From the NCBI RefSeq assembly GCF_002979415.1, contig NZ_PCOT01000015.1, forward strand, positions 28,054-92,053: a stretch of DNA of 64,000 bases. Reading direction: 5' to 3'. Made by a program: the position numbers and the translations under genes. Of this stretch, positions 7,992 through 15,150 are shown piece after piece. This stretch comes from Microbacterium sp. MYb72. GTDB lineage: Bacteria; Actinomycetota; Actinomycetes; Actinomycetales; Microbacteriaceae. How positions within the stretch are numbered: the stretch's first letter is position 1; the number at the start of each line of letters is the position of its first letter. Below the pieces are notes generated by a model that made no database searches, had not been told where the DNA came from, and saw nothing but the letters and a program-made list of their open reading frames with translations.

Positions 7992-8873
7992 ATGGCGGAG
8001 GGCGATCTGGACGAGGCCGTCACCGTGTTCGACGCCCAGCGACGGCGACTGTTCGGCATCGCGTATCGGATGCTGGGGACGGTGGCCGACGCCGAGGATA
8101 TGGTGCAGGAGACCTGGATCCGCTGGCAGGGCGCCGATCGCTCCGGCATCCGGGAGCCGGGGGCGTTCCTCGCGACGATCATCACCAGGCTCTCGATCAA
8201 CGCCCTGCAGTCGGCGCACGCGCGTCGGGAGACGTACATCGGACCGTGGCTGCCCGAACCGGTGAACACGGACGACGACCCGACTCTCGGGGCCGAGACG
8301 GGCGAGGCGCTGCAGTACGCCGTGCTGATCCTGCTCGAGAAGCTCAGCCCGACCGAGCGGGCGGCCTATGTGCTGCGGGAGGCGTTCGACTACCCGTATC
8401 CGCGCATCGCGGAGATCATCGCGACGTCCGCCGTCAACGCGCGTCAGCTGGTGAGCAGGGCGCGCGCCCACCTCTCCTCCGCCCGGAGGACGACGGCGAG
8501 CGCGCACGAGCAGCGCCGTCTGCTCGAGGCCTTCGTCACGGCCGCCCAGCGCGGCGACGTGGACGCGCTGGAGAGCCTTCTCGCGGAAGACGTCGTGAGC
8601 CGCACCGACGGCAACGGCGCGAAGCTCGCCGCACGCATCCCCGTCGCGGGACGCAGCAGGGTGGCGGCGTTCATCGCCGCGTTCTCCGGGCACTTCTGGA
8701 CCGGCAAGCGGGTCGGCTGGGTCGAGGTGAACGGCCAGCCTGCCGCCACCCTCGCCGTCGACGGCGATGTCACCACCCTCGTGACGATCACGGCGGGCCC
8801 CGATGGCATCGAGCAGCTGCTCTGGGTCATGGCCCCCGACAAGCTCCGCAACGCGGAGCCGACCAGGGCATGA
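7992..8873 (+). CDS. sigJ: ECF41/SigJ-type RNA polymerase sigma factor with SnoaL-like tail
   Basis: A 293-residue sigma factor. Region 2 covers about residues 10-80 (RMLGTVADAEDMVQETWIRW) and region 4 about 105-165 (LSPTERAAYVLREAFDYPY), followed by a SnoaL/NTF2-like C-terminal domain at about 175-290. This fused tail replaces a separate anti-sigma factor in the ECF41 group. The ATG is preceded by GAGGGGCG. The next gene overlaps its stop by 4 bases, and an epimerase-like gene follows, the usual ECF41 partner class. SigJ in Mycobacterium tuberculosis has the same layout. Confidence 0.9.
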   Translation: MAEGDLDEAVTVFDAQRRRLFGIAYRMLGTVADAEDMVQETWIRWQGADRSGIREPGAFLATIITRLSINALQSAHARRETYIGPWLPEPVNTDDDPTLGAETGEALQYAVLILLEKLSPTERAAYVLREAFDYPYPRIAEIIATSAVNARQLVSRARAHLSSARRTTASAHEQRRLLEAFVTAAQRGDVDALESLLAEDVVSRTDGNGAKLAARIPVAGRSRVAAFIAAFSGHFWTGKRVGWVEVNGQPAATLAVDGDVTTLVTITAGPDGIEQLLWVMAPDKLRNAEPTRA

Positions 8874-9253
8874 CCTCACGGCGAACTCCGGCGTGGTGGC
8901 GGCGTCGCAGCCGGGACGCACCGGATGCCGAGTTGATGCAGAACTTGGCGACGGCTATCGGTGACGGCGACGCGACGAGCATCCGAGACCTGCTCGCCGC
9001 CGACGTCACCCTGATCGTGGACGACGGTCCGACGGGGACAGGCGGGGAGATCGCCGGCCGCGACGCTGTGGCGGGCGCGCTGCTCGTCTGCTCGACGGAC
9101 GTCGCCGTCGTCGGGATCAACGGAGCGCCGGGGCTCGTCGCGCGCCGAGACGGACGGGCCGTGGCGGCCGTGTGCGCGTCGGCTCGACGCGGTCTTCTCG
9201 TATCGGTGTGGTCGGTGCGCGATCCGGAGAAGCTGCGACGATTGCGCGGCTGA
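8870..9253 (+). CDS. Small SnoaL/NTF2-like protein coupled to the sigma factor
   Basis: A 127-residue protein beginning MTSRRTPAWWRRRSRD, an arginine-rich start. The following region (DAELMQNLATAIGDGD through LLAADVTLIVDDG) resembles the SnoaL/NTF2-like fold and the tail of the sigma factor just upstream. It overlaps the sigma-factor stop by ATGA and so is translationally coupled. It could act as an accessory regulator of the sigma factor or be a duplicated and drifted copy of its tail; both are inference. Confidence 0.7.
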   Translation: MTSRRTPAWWRRRSRDAPDAELMQNLATAIGDGDATSIRDLLAADVTLIVDDGPTGTGGEIAGRDAVAGALLVCSTDVAVVGINGAPGLVARRDGRAVAAVCASARRGLLVSVWSVRDPEKLRRLRG

Positions 9254-9256
9254 ACC

Positions 9257-9283
9257 TGTCACACCCGCGGGCGGCATCCGGTC
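9257..9283 (+). promoter_or_regulatory. ECF41-type promoter of the epimerase-like gene
   Basis: TGTCACA, a 16-base spacer and GGTC, in the context CATCCGGTCACAGCTG, about 48 bases upstream of the ATG. It matches the site upstream of the sigma-factor gene in both halves and in spacing. It begins just after the stop codon of the SnoaL-like gene, so the epimerase-like gene probably has its own promoter in addition to any read-through. Confidence 0.68.
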
Positions 9284-9330
9284 ACAGCTGGGGAGCGCAC
9301 CATTCGGTGCGTCGCAGAGAAAGGCTGGAC

Positions 9331-10086
9331 ATGGCAAAGATCGTCGTCATCGGGGGCACAGGACTCATCGGGTCCAAGGTCGTCTCGAAGCTCACCGCGC
9401 ACGGCCACGAGGCGGTCGCCGCCTCTCCGGGCACCGGCGTCGACTCGATCACCGGCGAGGGGCTCGCCGAGGCGCTGGACGGCGCCGACGTGGTCGTCGA
9501 CGTCACGAACTCCCCGTCGTTCGAGAAGGATGCGGTGCGGGAGTTCTTCACGACCTCGACCGCGAACCTCCTCGCCGCGGAGAAGGCCGCGGGGGTCGGC
9601 CACCACGTCGCCCTGACCATCGTCGGCACCGACCGTCCGCAGGACATCGACTACTTCCACGCGAAGGCGGCGCAGGAGGCCCTCATCGCCGAATCGGGGG
9701 TCCCGTACTCGTTCGTGCACGCGACGCAGTTCTTCGAGTTCATCGGCAGCATCGCGGCCACCGTCGCGGCGGGCGCCGAGGTGCGGCTGCCCGGCGCGCT
9801 GATCCAGCCCATCGCGGCGGAGGACGTCGCGACGGCCGTCGCCCGCACCGCCGTCGGAGCCCCGTTGAACGGCGGCATCGAGATCGCGGGCCCTGAGGTG
9901 TTCCCGATGGACGAGTTCATCCGTCGAGGGCTCGCGTTCCGCGGAGACGACCGCGTCGTCGTGCAGGATCCGGATGCGCAGTACTTCGGGGCGCACATCG
10001 AGGAGCGCACCCTGCTCCCCGTCGAAGGCGCGCAGATCTTCCCGACGACGCTCGCGGAGTGGCTGCCGGAGAACCCGCCGCGCTGA
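9331..10086 (+). CDS. NAD(P)-binding epimerase/reductase-like protein (ECF41 partner)
   Basis: A 251-residue Rossmann-fold protein of the NmrA/NAD-dependent epimerase-like class. The N-terminus IVVIGGTGLIGSKVV holds the GxxGxxG dinucleotide-binding motif. ADVVVDVTNSPSF, YFHAKAAQEALI and SGVPYSFVHATQFFEF match atypical SDR proteins that are paired with ECF41 sigma factors. It lacks the classical YxxxK catalytic pair of SDR enzymes in an obvious form. The ATG has an AGAAAGG site upstream. The substrate is unknown. Confidence 0.88.
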   Translation: MAKIVVIGGTGLIGSKVVSKLTAHGHEAVAASPGTGVDSITGEGLAEALDGADVVVDVTNSPSFEKDAVREFFTTSTANLLAAEKAAGVGHHVALTIVGTDRPQDIDYFHAKAAQEALIAESGVPYSFVHATQFFEFIGSIAATVAAGAEVRLPGALIQPIAAEDVATAVARTAVGAPLNGGIEIAGPEVFPMDEFIRRGLAFRGDDRVVVQDPDAQYFGAHIEERTLLPVEGAQIFPTTLAEWLPENPPR

Positions 10087-10093
10087 TCGCGGC

Positions 10094-10474
10094 TCAGCGG
10101 TCGCCGAGCACCCGCTCGTCGACCGCTTCGTCGTAGCGGTCCTGCGCCGCGAGCACGTCGTCGACGTGCGACTCCGCCCACACCTGCAGCGCCTGCAGCG
10201 GCTCGTGGAGGGTCGCGCCCAGCGGGGTGAGCGCGTAGCGGACGTGGCCGTCGTCGTCGGTCGTCCGCTCGATCATCCCGTCGCGCTCCAGCGCCCGCAG
10301 CGTATCGACGAGCACCTTCTTCGCGATGCCCTCGACCCGTCGATGAAGCTCGCCGAACCGCAGCGGCTGCTCGTGCAGGAGCACGACGATCATGGCCGTC
10401 CACTTGTTGGCGATGCGCGCGAGCGAGGTGCGAGAGGGGCATCGGGCCGAGAAGACGGTCCAGTCGGTGGGCAT
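10094..10474 (-). CDS. HxlR family transcriptional regulator
   Basis: A 126-residue winged helix-turn-helix regulator. The HxlR core is clear: IANKWTAMIVVLLHEQPLRFGELHR, GIAKKVLVDTLRALERDGMI and RYALTPLGATLHEPL. A cysteine at about residue 12 (ARCPSR) is in the place used for redox or electrophile sensing by some family members. GGAGCGGCGG precedes the start ATG. It is divergent from the SnoaL-like gene at 10562, a typical HxlR target arrangement. Confidence 0.9.
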   Translation of the reverse strand: MPTDWTVFSARCPSRTSLARIANKWTAMIVVLLHEQPLRFGELHRRVEGIAKKVLVDTLRALERDGMIERTTDDDGHVRYALTPLGATLHEPLQALQVWAESHVDDVLAAQDRYDEAVDERVLGDR

Positions 10475-10561
10475 CCGCCGCTCCGTTCGGTGACGTTGAG
10501 GTGACCAGCCCTCGCTGGAGAAGCTGGATGCCCAGAGTAACGGGCCACAGGGAGGTTCATC

Positions 10562-10954
10562 ATGTCGGCAATCGACGTCGTCGGACAGTACGGGGCGGCC
10601 ATGGCCGCCGGAGACATGGAGGCGCTCGCAGCGACCTTCGGGGCGGATGCCGTGTGGCATCAGCCGGGATCGAACCAGCTGTCGGGAGATCACGTCGGTC
10701 CCGCGGCCATCGTCGCCCACCTGGGCCGGTTCATGCAGCTCAGCGGCGGGACGTTCGCCCTGGAGCCGGAATCGGTGACGGAGAGCGGCGACCTCGTCTC
10801 CATGACCGTGCGGTTCCGCGCGCGACGCGACGGGCAGGACGACCTCGATCAGCACGGCGTCGACGTGTTCCGCGTCGCGGGCGACCGGATCGTCGAGGTG
10901 TGGTTGATGAGCGAGGACCAGGCCGCGGAAGACCGCTTCTGGGACGCAGCCTGA
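10562..10954 (+). CDS. SnoaL-like (NTF2 superfamily) protein
   Basis: A 130-residue single-domain protein of the alpha+beta cone fold. Segments AAMAAGDMEALAATFGADAVWHQPG and DVFRVAGDRIVEVWLMSEDQ are typical of the family. Most such proteins bind or isomerise small hydrophobic ligands; the substrate here is unknown. AGGGAGG lies a few bases before the ATG. It is divergent from the HxlR gene and is closed by a strong hairpin. Confidence 0.85.
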   Translation: MSAIDVVGQYGAAMAAGDMEALAATFGADAVWHQPGSNQLSGDHVGPAAIVAHLGRFMQLSGGTFALEPESVTESGDLVSMTVRFRARRDGQDDLDQHGVDVFRVAGDRIVEVWLMSEDQAAEDRFWDAA

Positions 10955-10956
10955 CC

Positions 10957-10989
10957 GAGAGCGGGCGGCCGATCGGGCCGCCCGCTCTC
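10957..10989 (+). terminator. Hairpin terminator after the SnoaL-like gene
   Basis: A perfect 14-base inverted repeat (10957-10970 with 10976-10989), 5-base loop GATCG, starting 2 bases after the stop codon. It is followed by a short pyrimidine run, CTCTCCCCC. Confidence 0.8.
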
Positions 10990-11025
10990 TCCCCCGAACG
11001 ACGCGAGAGGCTCTAGGCTCTCCTC

Positions 11026-11673
11026 ATGTTCAGCGCCGAGACCCTCACGAGCTTCATCATCGCGGCGTTCATCATGGTCGTCATCCCGGGGCCCACGGTG
11101 CTGTTCACGATCGGACGCGCGATGGCGCTCGGCCGACTCGGCGGCTTCCTCAGCATCCTGGGCACCGCGCTCGGGTCGCTGCTCCTGGTCGGCGCCGTCG
11201 CTCTCGGCGTCGGGACGATCATCGCCCAGTCGGTCGTGTTGTTCACGATCGTCAAGGTGCTCGGCGCCGGCTACCTCGTGTTCCTCGGCATCCAGGCGAT
11301 CAGGCATCGGAAGGATGCGGCGGGCGCCATCACCGGCGTGCAGCCGCGGAGGTCGAAGATCCGCGTGCTCGTCGAGGGCTTCGTGGTCGGAGTGAGCAAC
11401 CCCAAGTCGATCGCGTTCTTCCTCGCGATCCTTCCGCAGTTCGTCGATCTGCACACGGGCTCGGTGCCTCTCCAGCTCTTCGTGCTCGGTGCGATCACCG
11501 TCGCGATCGGGGTCTCCTGCGATGCGATCTGGGTGCTGCTCGCGAGCGCGGCCCGCGACTGGTTCGGCCGCTCTCCGCGCCGACTCGAGGCGATGGGCGC
11601 CACGGGAGGCGGCCTCATGATCGCCCTCGGGGCCTTCCTCCTGGTGTGGAGCGAGAAGCCCGCGACCACCTGA
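11026..11673 (+). CDS. LysE/RhtB family amino-acid exporter
   Basis: A 215-residue membrane protein with about six hydrophobic segments. The family signature MVVIPGPTVLFTIGRAMALG is at the N-terminus and VSNPKSIAFFLAILPQFVD in the middle. Members export lysine, homoserine, threonine or similar compounds. It lies about 100 bases upstream of the lysine-consuming siderophore operon, but the iron box and a separate promoter region lie between, so co-regulation is uncertain. Confidence 0.9.
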   Translation: MFSAETLTSFIIAAFIMVVIPGPTVLFTIGRAMALGRLGGFLSILGTALGSLLLVGAVALGVGTIIAQSVVLFTIVKVLGAGYLVFLGIQAIRHRKDAAGAITGVQPRRSKIRVLVEGFVVGVSNPKSIAFFLAILPQFVDLHTGSVPLQLFVLGAITVAIGVSCDAIWVLLASAARDWFGRSPRRLEAMGATGGGLMIALGAFLLVWSEKPATT

Positions 11674-11740
11674 GCGCTCGCGTCCTCGTCGTCGCCGTCA
11701 GTGTGCGACGATTTATGACTGCGTCCATAAACTTCCTTAT

Positions 11741-11759
11741 GTAGGATAGGCAATCCTAA
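11741..11759. promoter_or_regulatory. Iron box (IdeR/DmdR-type operator)
   Basis: GTAGGATAGGCAATCCTAA matches the actinobacterial iron-box consensus TTAGGTTAGGCTAACCTAA at 16 of 19 positions by direct comparison. It ends 15 bases before the GTG start of the siderophore decarboxylase gene and overlaps the expected promoter zone, as in Streptomyces des operons, where DmdR1 represses under iron sufficiency. Confidence 0.85.
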
Positions 11760-11774
11760 CTAAGGAGTCGATTC

Positions 11775-13247
11775 GTGCCTGAGCTGCTCACCTCGTCCAC
11801 CGCCGATGTCTACCGCTCGCTGATCGCCCGCACCACCTCGCGGGTCGCCGACAGATTCGCCGAGACCGCGCAGCCCGCGTCGGGTGCATCCCGCGTCGAA
11901 CTGCAACAGCTCGTGGATGCCGTCGAACTCACCGGATCGGGCATCGGCACCCCCTCCGCGATCCGGGAGATCGACGAGCTGTTCCTCGCCCACGCGGTGT
12001 GGTTCCACCACCCGATGTACGCGGCCCACCTGAACTGCCCCGTCGCGCTCCCCGCCGTCGCGGCGGAGTCGGTCCTCGCGGCCGTGAACACCTCGGTCGA
12101 CACCTACGACCAGTCCGCCGTCGGCACGCTGATGGAACGGCGCCTCATCGAACTCGCGACCGGCTGGGCCGGGTTCTCCGCGGGCGACGGGGTCTTCACC
12201 TCCGGCGGCACCCAGTCGAACCTGCACGCCCTCTTCCTCGCGAGGGAGGCCGCGCTGGCCGTGCTCTCCTCCCCCCGCTCCGAGGCGATCCCGCGACTGG
12301 TCGTCTTCGCCACGGCATCCAGCCACTTCAGCGTCGGCAAGTCCGCGTTGCTGCTCGGACTCGCGGAAGACGCGGTGATCGAGGTCGCCGACGACGGTGA
12401 GGGACGGATGCTGCCCTCCGCCCTCGACGCTGCCCTCACCGCGGCGAGCGCCGCCGACCGCGTGCCGATGGCGGTCGTCGCGACGGCCGGGACCACCGAC
12501 CGCGGCGTCATCGACCCGCTCGCGCTCCTCGCCGACGTCTGCGAGACCCACGGCGTGTGGATGCACGTGGATGCCGCGTACGGCGGCGGCCTGCTCGTCT
12601 CGCCGCGTCGCCGGCACCTGCTCGACGGCATCGAGCGGGCGCGGTCGGTGACCGTGGACTTCCACAAGAGCTTCTTCCAGCCGGTGTCGTCGAGCGCGAT
12701 CCTCGTCAGCGAGCCGCGCGATCTCGCCGCCGGCGCATGGCACGCCGACTATCTGAACCCCGTCGAGAACGAGGAGCCCAACCAGGTCGACAAGTCCCTG
12801 CAGACGACGCGCCGCTTCGACGCGCTGAAGCTGTGGGTGACGCTCCGCGCGATGGGCGCCGACGGCGTCGGCGCCCTCTTCGACGAGGTGATCGACCTCG
12901 CGGCATCCGTCGGGGATCTCGTCGAGGCCGACCCCGACCTCGAGCTCGTCGGTCGCACGCAGCTGAGCACGGTGCTCTTCCGCGTCCGCCCGGACGGTGC
13001 CAGCCCGGCTGCGCAGGACGCGCTCGTCGCCGGTGTGCGCCGCGTGCTGTTCGAGTCCGGCCGCGCGCTCGTCGCGAAGACCGTGATCGACGGCCGCCCC
13101 TGCCTGAAGCTCACCCTGCTGAATCCCGAGACCACCCTCGACGACGTGCGGGCGATCCTCGGCATGGTGAAGGATGCCGCGGCGGCGCTCGCGGGGATGT
13201 CCGCCGATCTCGACGTCGCCCTCGTCGGAGCGGAGGCATCGGCATGA
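11775..13247 (+). CDS. desA: Lysine decarboxylase DesA (siderophore)
   Basis: A 490-residue group II PLP-dependent decarboxylase. By homology to DesA it would convert lysine to cadaverine, the first step of desferrioxamine-type synthesis. The PLP lysine is Lys298 in TVDFHKSFFQPV, with the family segments TSGGTQSNLHAL and MHVDAAYGGGLL also visible. The GTG start has AAGGAG upstream and sits just below the iron box. It is first in a six-gene run. A diaminobutyrate or ornithine decarboxylase is the main alternative, but the adjacent genes favour cadaverine. Confidence 0.92.
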   Translation: MPELLTSSTADVYRSLIARTTSRVADRFAETAQPASGASRVELQQLVDAVELTGSGIGTPSAIREIDELFLAHAVWFHHPMYAAHLNCPVALPAVAAESVLAAVNTSVDTYDQSAVGTLMERRLIELATGWAGFSAGDGVFTSGGTQSNLHALFLAREAALAVLSSPRSEAIPRLVVFATASSHFSVGKSALLLGLAEDAVIEVADDGEGRMLPSALDAALTAASAADRVPMAVVATAGTTDRGVIDPLALLADVCETHGVWMHVDAAYGGGLLVSPRRRHLLDGIERARSVTVDFHKSFFQPVSSSAILVSEPRDLAAGAWHADYLNPVENEEPNQVDKSLQTTRRFDALKLWVTLRAMGADGVGALFDEVIDLAASVGDLVEADPDLELVGRTQLSTVLFRVRPDGASPAAQDALVAGVRRVLFESGRALVAKTVIDGRPCLKLTLLNPETTLDDVRAILGMVKDAAAALAGMSADLDVALVGAEASA

Positions 13248-14572
13248 GCGCGCACGTGCACGACATCGTCGGCGTCGGCATCGGCCCCTTCAACCTCGGC
13301 CTGGCGTGCCTGGCGGATCCGCTCGGGCTGGACGCCGTGTTCCTCGACCGCGCCGACGGCTTCCGGTGGCACCACGGCATGATGATCGAGGGCGCGACGA
13401 TCCAGGTGCCGTTCCTCGCCGATCTCGTGACGATGGCCGACCCGACCTCGCCGTTCTCCTTCCTCAACTGGCTGAAGCAGTCGGGCAGGCTGTACCCCTT
13501 CTACATCCGCGAGAGCTTCTACGCACTGCGCGCCGAGTACGACGCCTACTGCCGCTGGGCGGCCGCACAGCTCCCCCAGCTGCAGTGGAACAACGAGGTC
13601 GTCGCCGTCGAGCACGATGCGGCCGACGATGTCTACGTCGTCCGCGCGATGCGCACCGACACGGGCGAGGAGCGCACGCTGCGCGCCAGGCACGTCGTCG
13701 TCGGCGTAGGGACCAGGCCCCGGGTGCCGCAGGCGCTGCGCGACGTCTCGGGTCATGCCGTGCACAGCTCGGAGTACCTGGAGAACCGCGACGCGCTCAG
13801 GGCCACCGACTCGATCACGGTCGTGGGCAGCGGCCAGTCCGCAGCCGAGATCTACCGCGACCTTCTGGAGGGCGCCCGCGACGGCGGATACCGGCTGGAC
13901 TGGATCACCCGTTCGCCGCGGTTCTTCCCGATGGAGTACACGAAGCTCACGCTGGAGATGACCTCCCCCGAGTACACCGACCACTTCCACTCGCTCCCCA
14001 TCGCCCTGCGTCAGCACCTGGGGCGCGAGCAGCGGAGCCTGTACAAGGGCATCTCCGCCGACCTCATCGACGACATCTACGACACCCTCTACCGGCTCAG
14101 CGCCGACGGGCCGGTGCCGACCACGCTGCTCACCGACACCGAGGTGACGGCGGCGTCGTGGGACGGCACCCGGCACCACCTCACGCTGCAGCACGGACAG
14201 CTCGGCGAGGAGCACGAGCGGGAAACCGCGTCGCTGGTGCTCGCGACCGGATACTCGGCCGAGACGCCGCCGTTCCTCTCCGGCATCGCGGACCGCCTCG
14301 ACTGGGATGCGCTGGGCAGGCTCGACGTCGCACGCGACTACAGCGTCGACGGCGGCCGCGGGCGCGTCTTCGTGCAGAACGGCGAGGAGCACACCCACGG
14401 CCTCACCGCGCCCGACCTCGGCTTCGGGGCGTGGCGCAACTCGTCGATCCTCGCCTCGATCACGGGGCGCGAGGTCTACCCGATCGAGCGCCGCATCGCG
14501 TTCCAGGACTTCGGCATCCCCGCGGATGCCGGACGCGCGCCGGCGCTCCACGCGGGGGAGGTCGCACGATGA
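13244..14572 (+). CDS. desB: Lysine/cadaverine N-monooxygenase DesB
   Basis: A 442-residue flavin N-monooxygenase of the IucD/DesB family that would hydroxylate the terminal amine of cadaverine using NADPH and oxygen. FAD binding is shown by GVGIGPFNLGLACLAD, NADPH binding by VVGSGQSAAEIYRDL, and the family motifs DLVTMADPTSPFSFLNWL and ATGYSAETP are present. It overlaps the desA stop by ATGA, so translation is coupled. Confidence 0.94.
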   Translation: MSAHVHDIVGVGIGPFNLGLACLADPLGLDAVFLDRADGFRWHHGMMIEGATIQVPFLADLVTMADPTSPFSFLNWLKQSGRLYPFYIRESFYALRAEYDAYCRWAAAQLPQLQWNNEVVAVEHDAADDVYVVRAMRTDTGEERTLRARHVVVGVGTRPRVPQALRDVSGHAVHSSEYLENRDALRATDSITVVGSGQSAAEIYRDLLEGARDGGYRLDWITRSPRFFPMEYTKLTLEMTSPEYTDHFHSLPIALRQHLGREQRSLYKGISADLIDDIYDTLYRLSADGPVPTTLLTDTEVTAASWDGTRHHLTLQHGQLGEEHERETASLVLATGYSAETPPFLSGIADRLDWDALGRLDVARDYSVDGGRGRVFVQNGEEHTHGLTAPDLGFGAWRNSSILASITGREVYPIERRIAFQDFGIPADAGRAPALHAGEVAR

Positions 14573-15150
14573 GCGTCGCGACGGACCTCGACATCACCCT
14601 GATCCCCGCCGACCCGCGGCGCGACGCCGTCGTGCTGCAGAGCTGGCTGTCCGATCCGCACTCCGCGTTCTGGGGGATGACCGCTCTGGATGCCGCGCAG
14701 GTCGAGGAGTACCTCGCCTCCGTGACGACCGCGCCGGGACAGCAGGCCTGGCTGGGGCTGATCGACGGTGCACCCGCGTTCTACGCCGAGACCTACGACC
14801 CCGCCCGCGTGCTGCTGACCGAGGTGCACGTGGCGGCGCCGGGAGACCTCGGCATGCACGTCCTCATCTCCCCGCCTGGAGCCGTCACGCGGCACGGTCT
14901 GACCGACGCCGTGTTCGCCGCGGTCATGACGTGGTGCTTCGACGGACTCGGTGCGACGCGGGTGGTGGTCGAGCCCGACGTCCGCAACGAGAGGATCCGT
15001 GCGAAGAACGTGCGGGCCGGCTTCCAGGAGCTCGGCGAGGTCGTCGTCGACGAGGGCGGTCACCTCAAGGCCGCGATGCTGTCCACCTGCACGCGGGAGG
15101 CCTTCGCGGCATCCGCGCTCACCCGCCTCGATCGAGAGGAGCGCGCATGA
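14569..15150 (+). CDS. desC: Siderophore N-acyltransferase DesC
   Basis: A 193-residue GNAT-fold acyltransferase of the IucB/RhbD/DesC type. It would acylate N-hydroxycadaverine with acetyl-, succinyl- or another acyl-CoA. Segments SDPHSAFWGM, LTEVHVA and VVVEPDVRNERIRAKNVRAGFQELGE match the family. It overlaps desB by ATGA. A paralogous gene, which also carries the EPDVRNER motif, closes the operon at 19041. Confidence 0.92.
   Translation: MSVATDLDITLIPADPRRDAVVLQSWLSDPHSAFWGMTALDAAQVEEYLASVTTAPGQQAWLGLIDGAPAFYAETYDPARVLLTEVHVAAPGDLGMHVLISPPGAVTRHGLTDAVFAAVMTWCFDGLGATRVVVEPDVRNERIRAKNVRAGFQELGEVVVDEGGHLKAAMLSTCTREAFAASALTRLDREERA

Noticed and set aside
6696..8873. Plus-strand frame that would extend the sigma factor by about 430 residues
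   Set aside because: The extension lies antisense to sufS and has shadow composition; the ATG at 7992 has a ribosome site and the expected sigma-factor start.
11674..11740. Riboswitch or leader upstream of the siderophore operon
   Set aside because: No conserved riboswitch core is visible; the iron box alone explains likely control.
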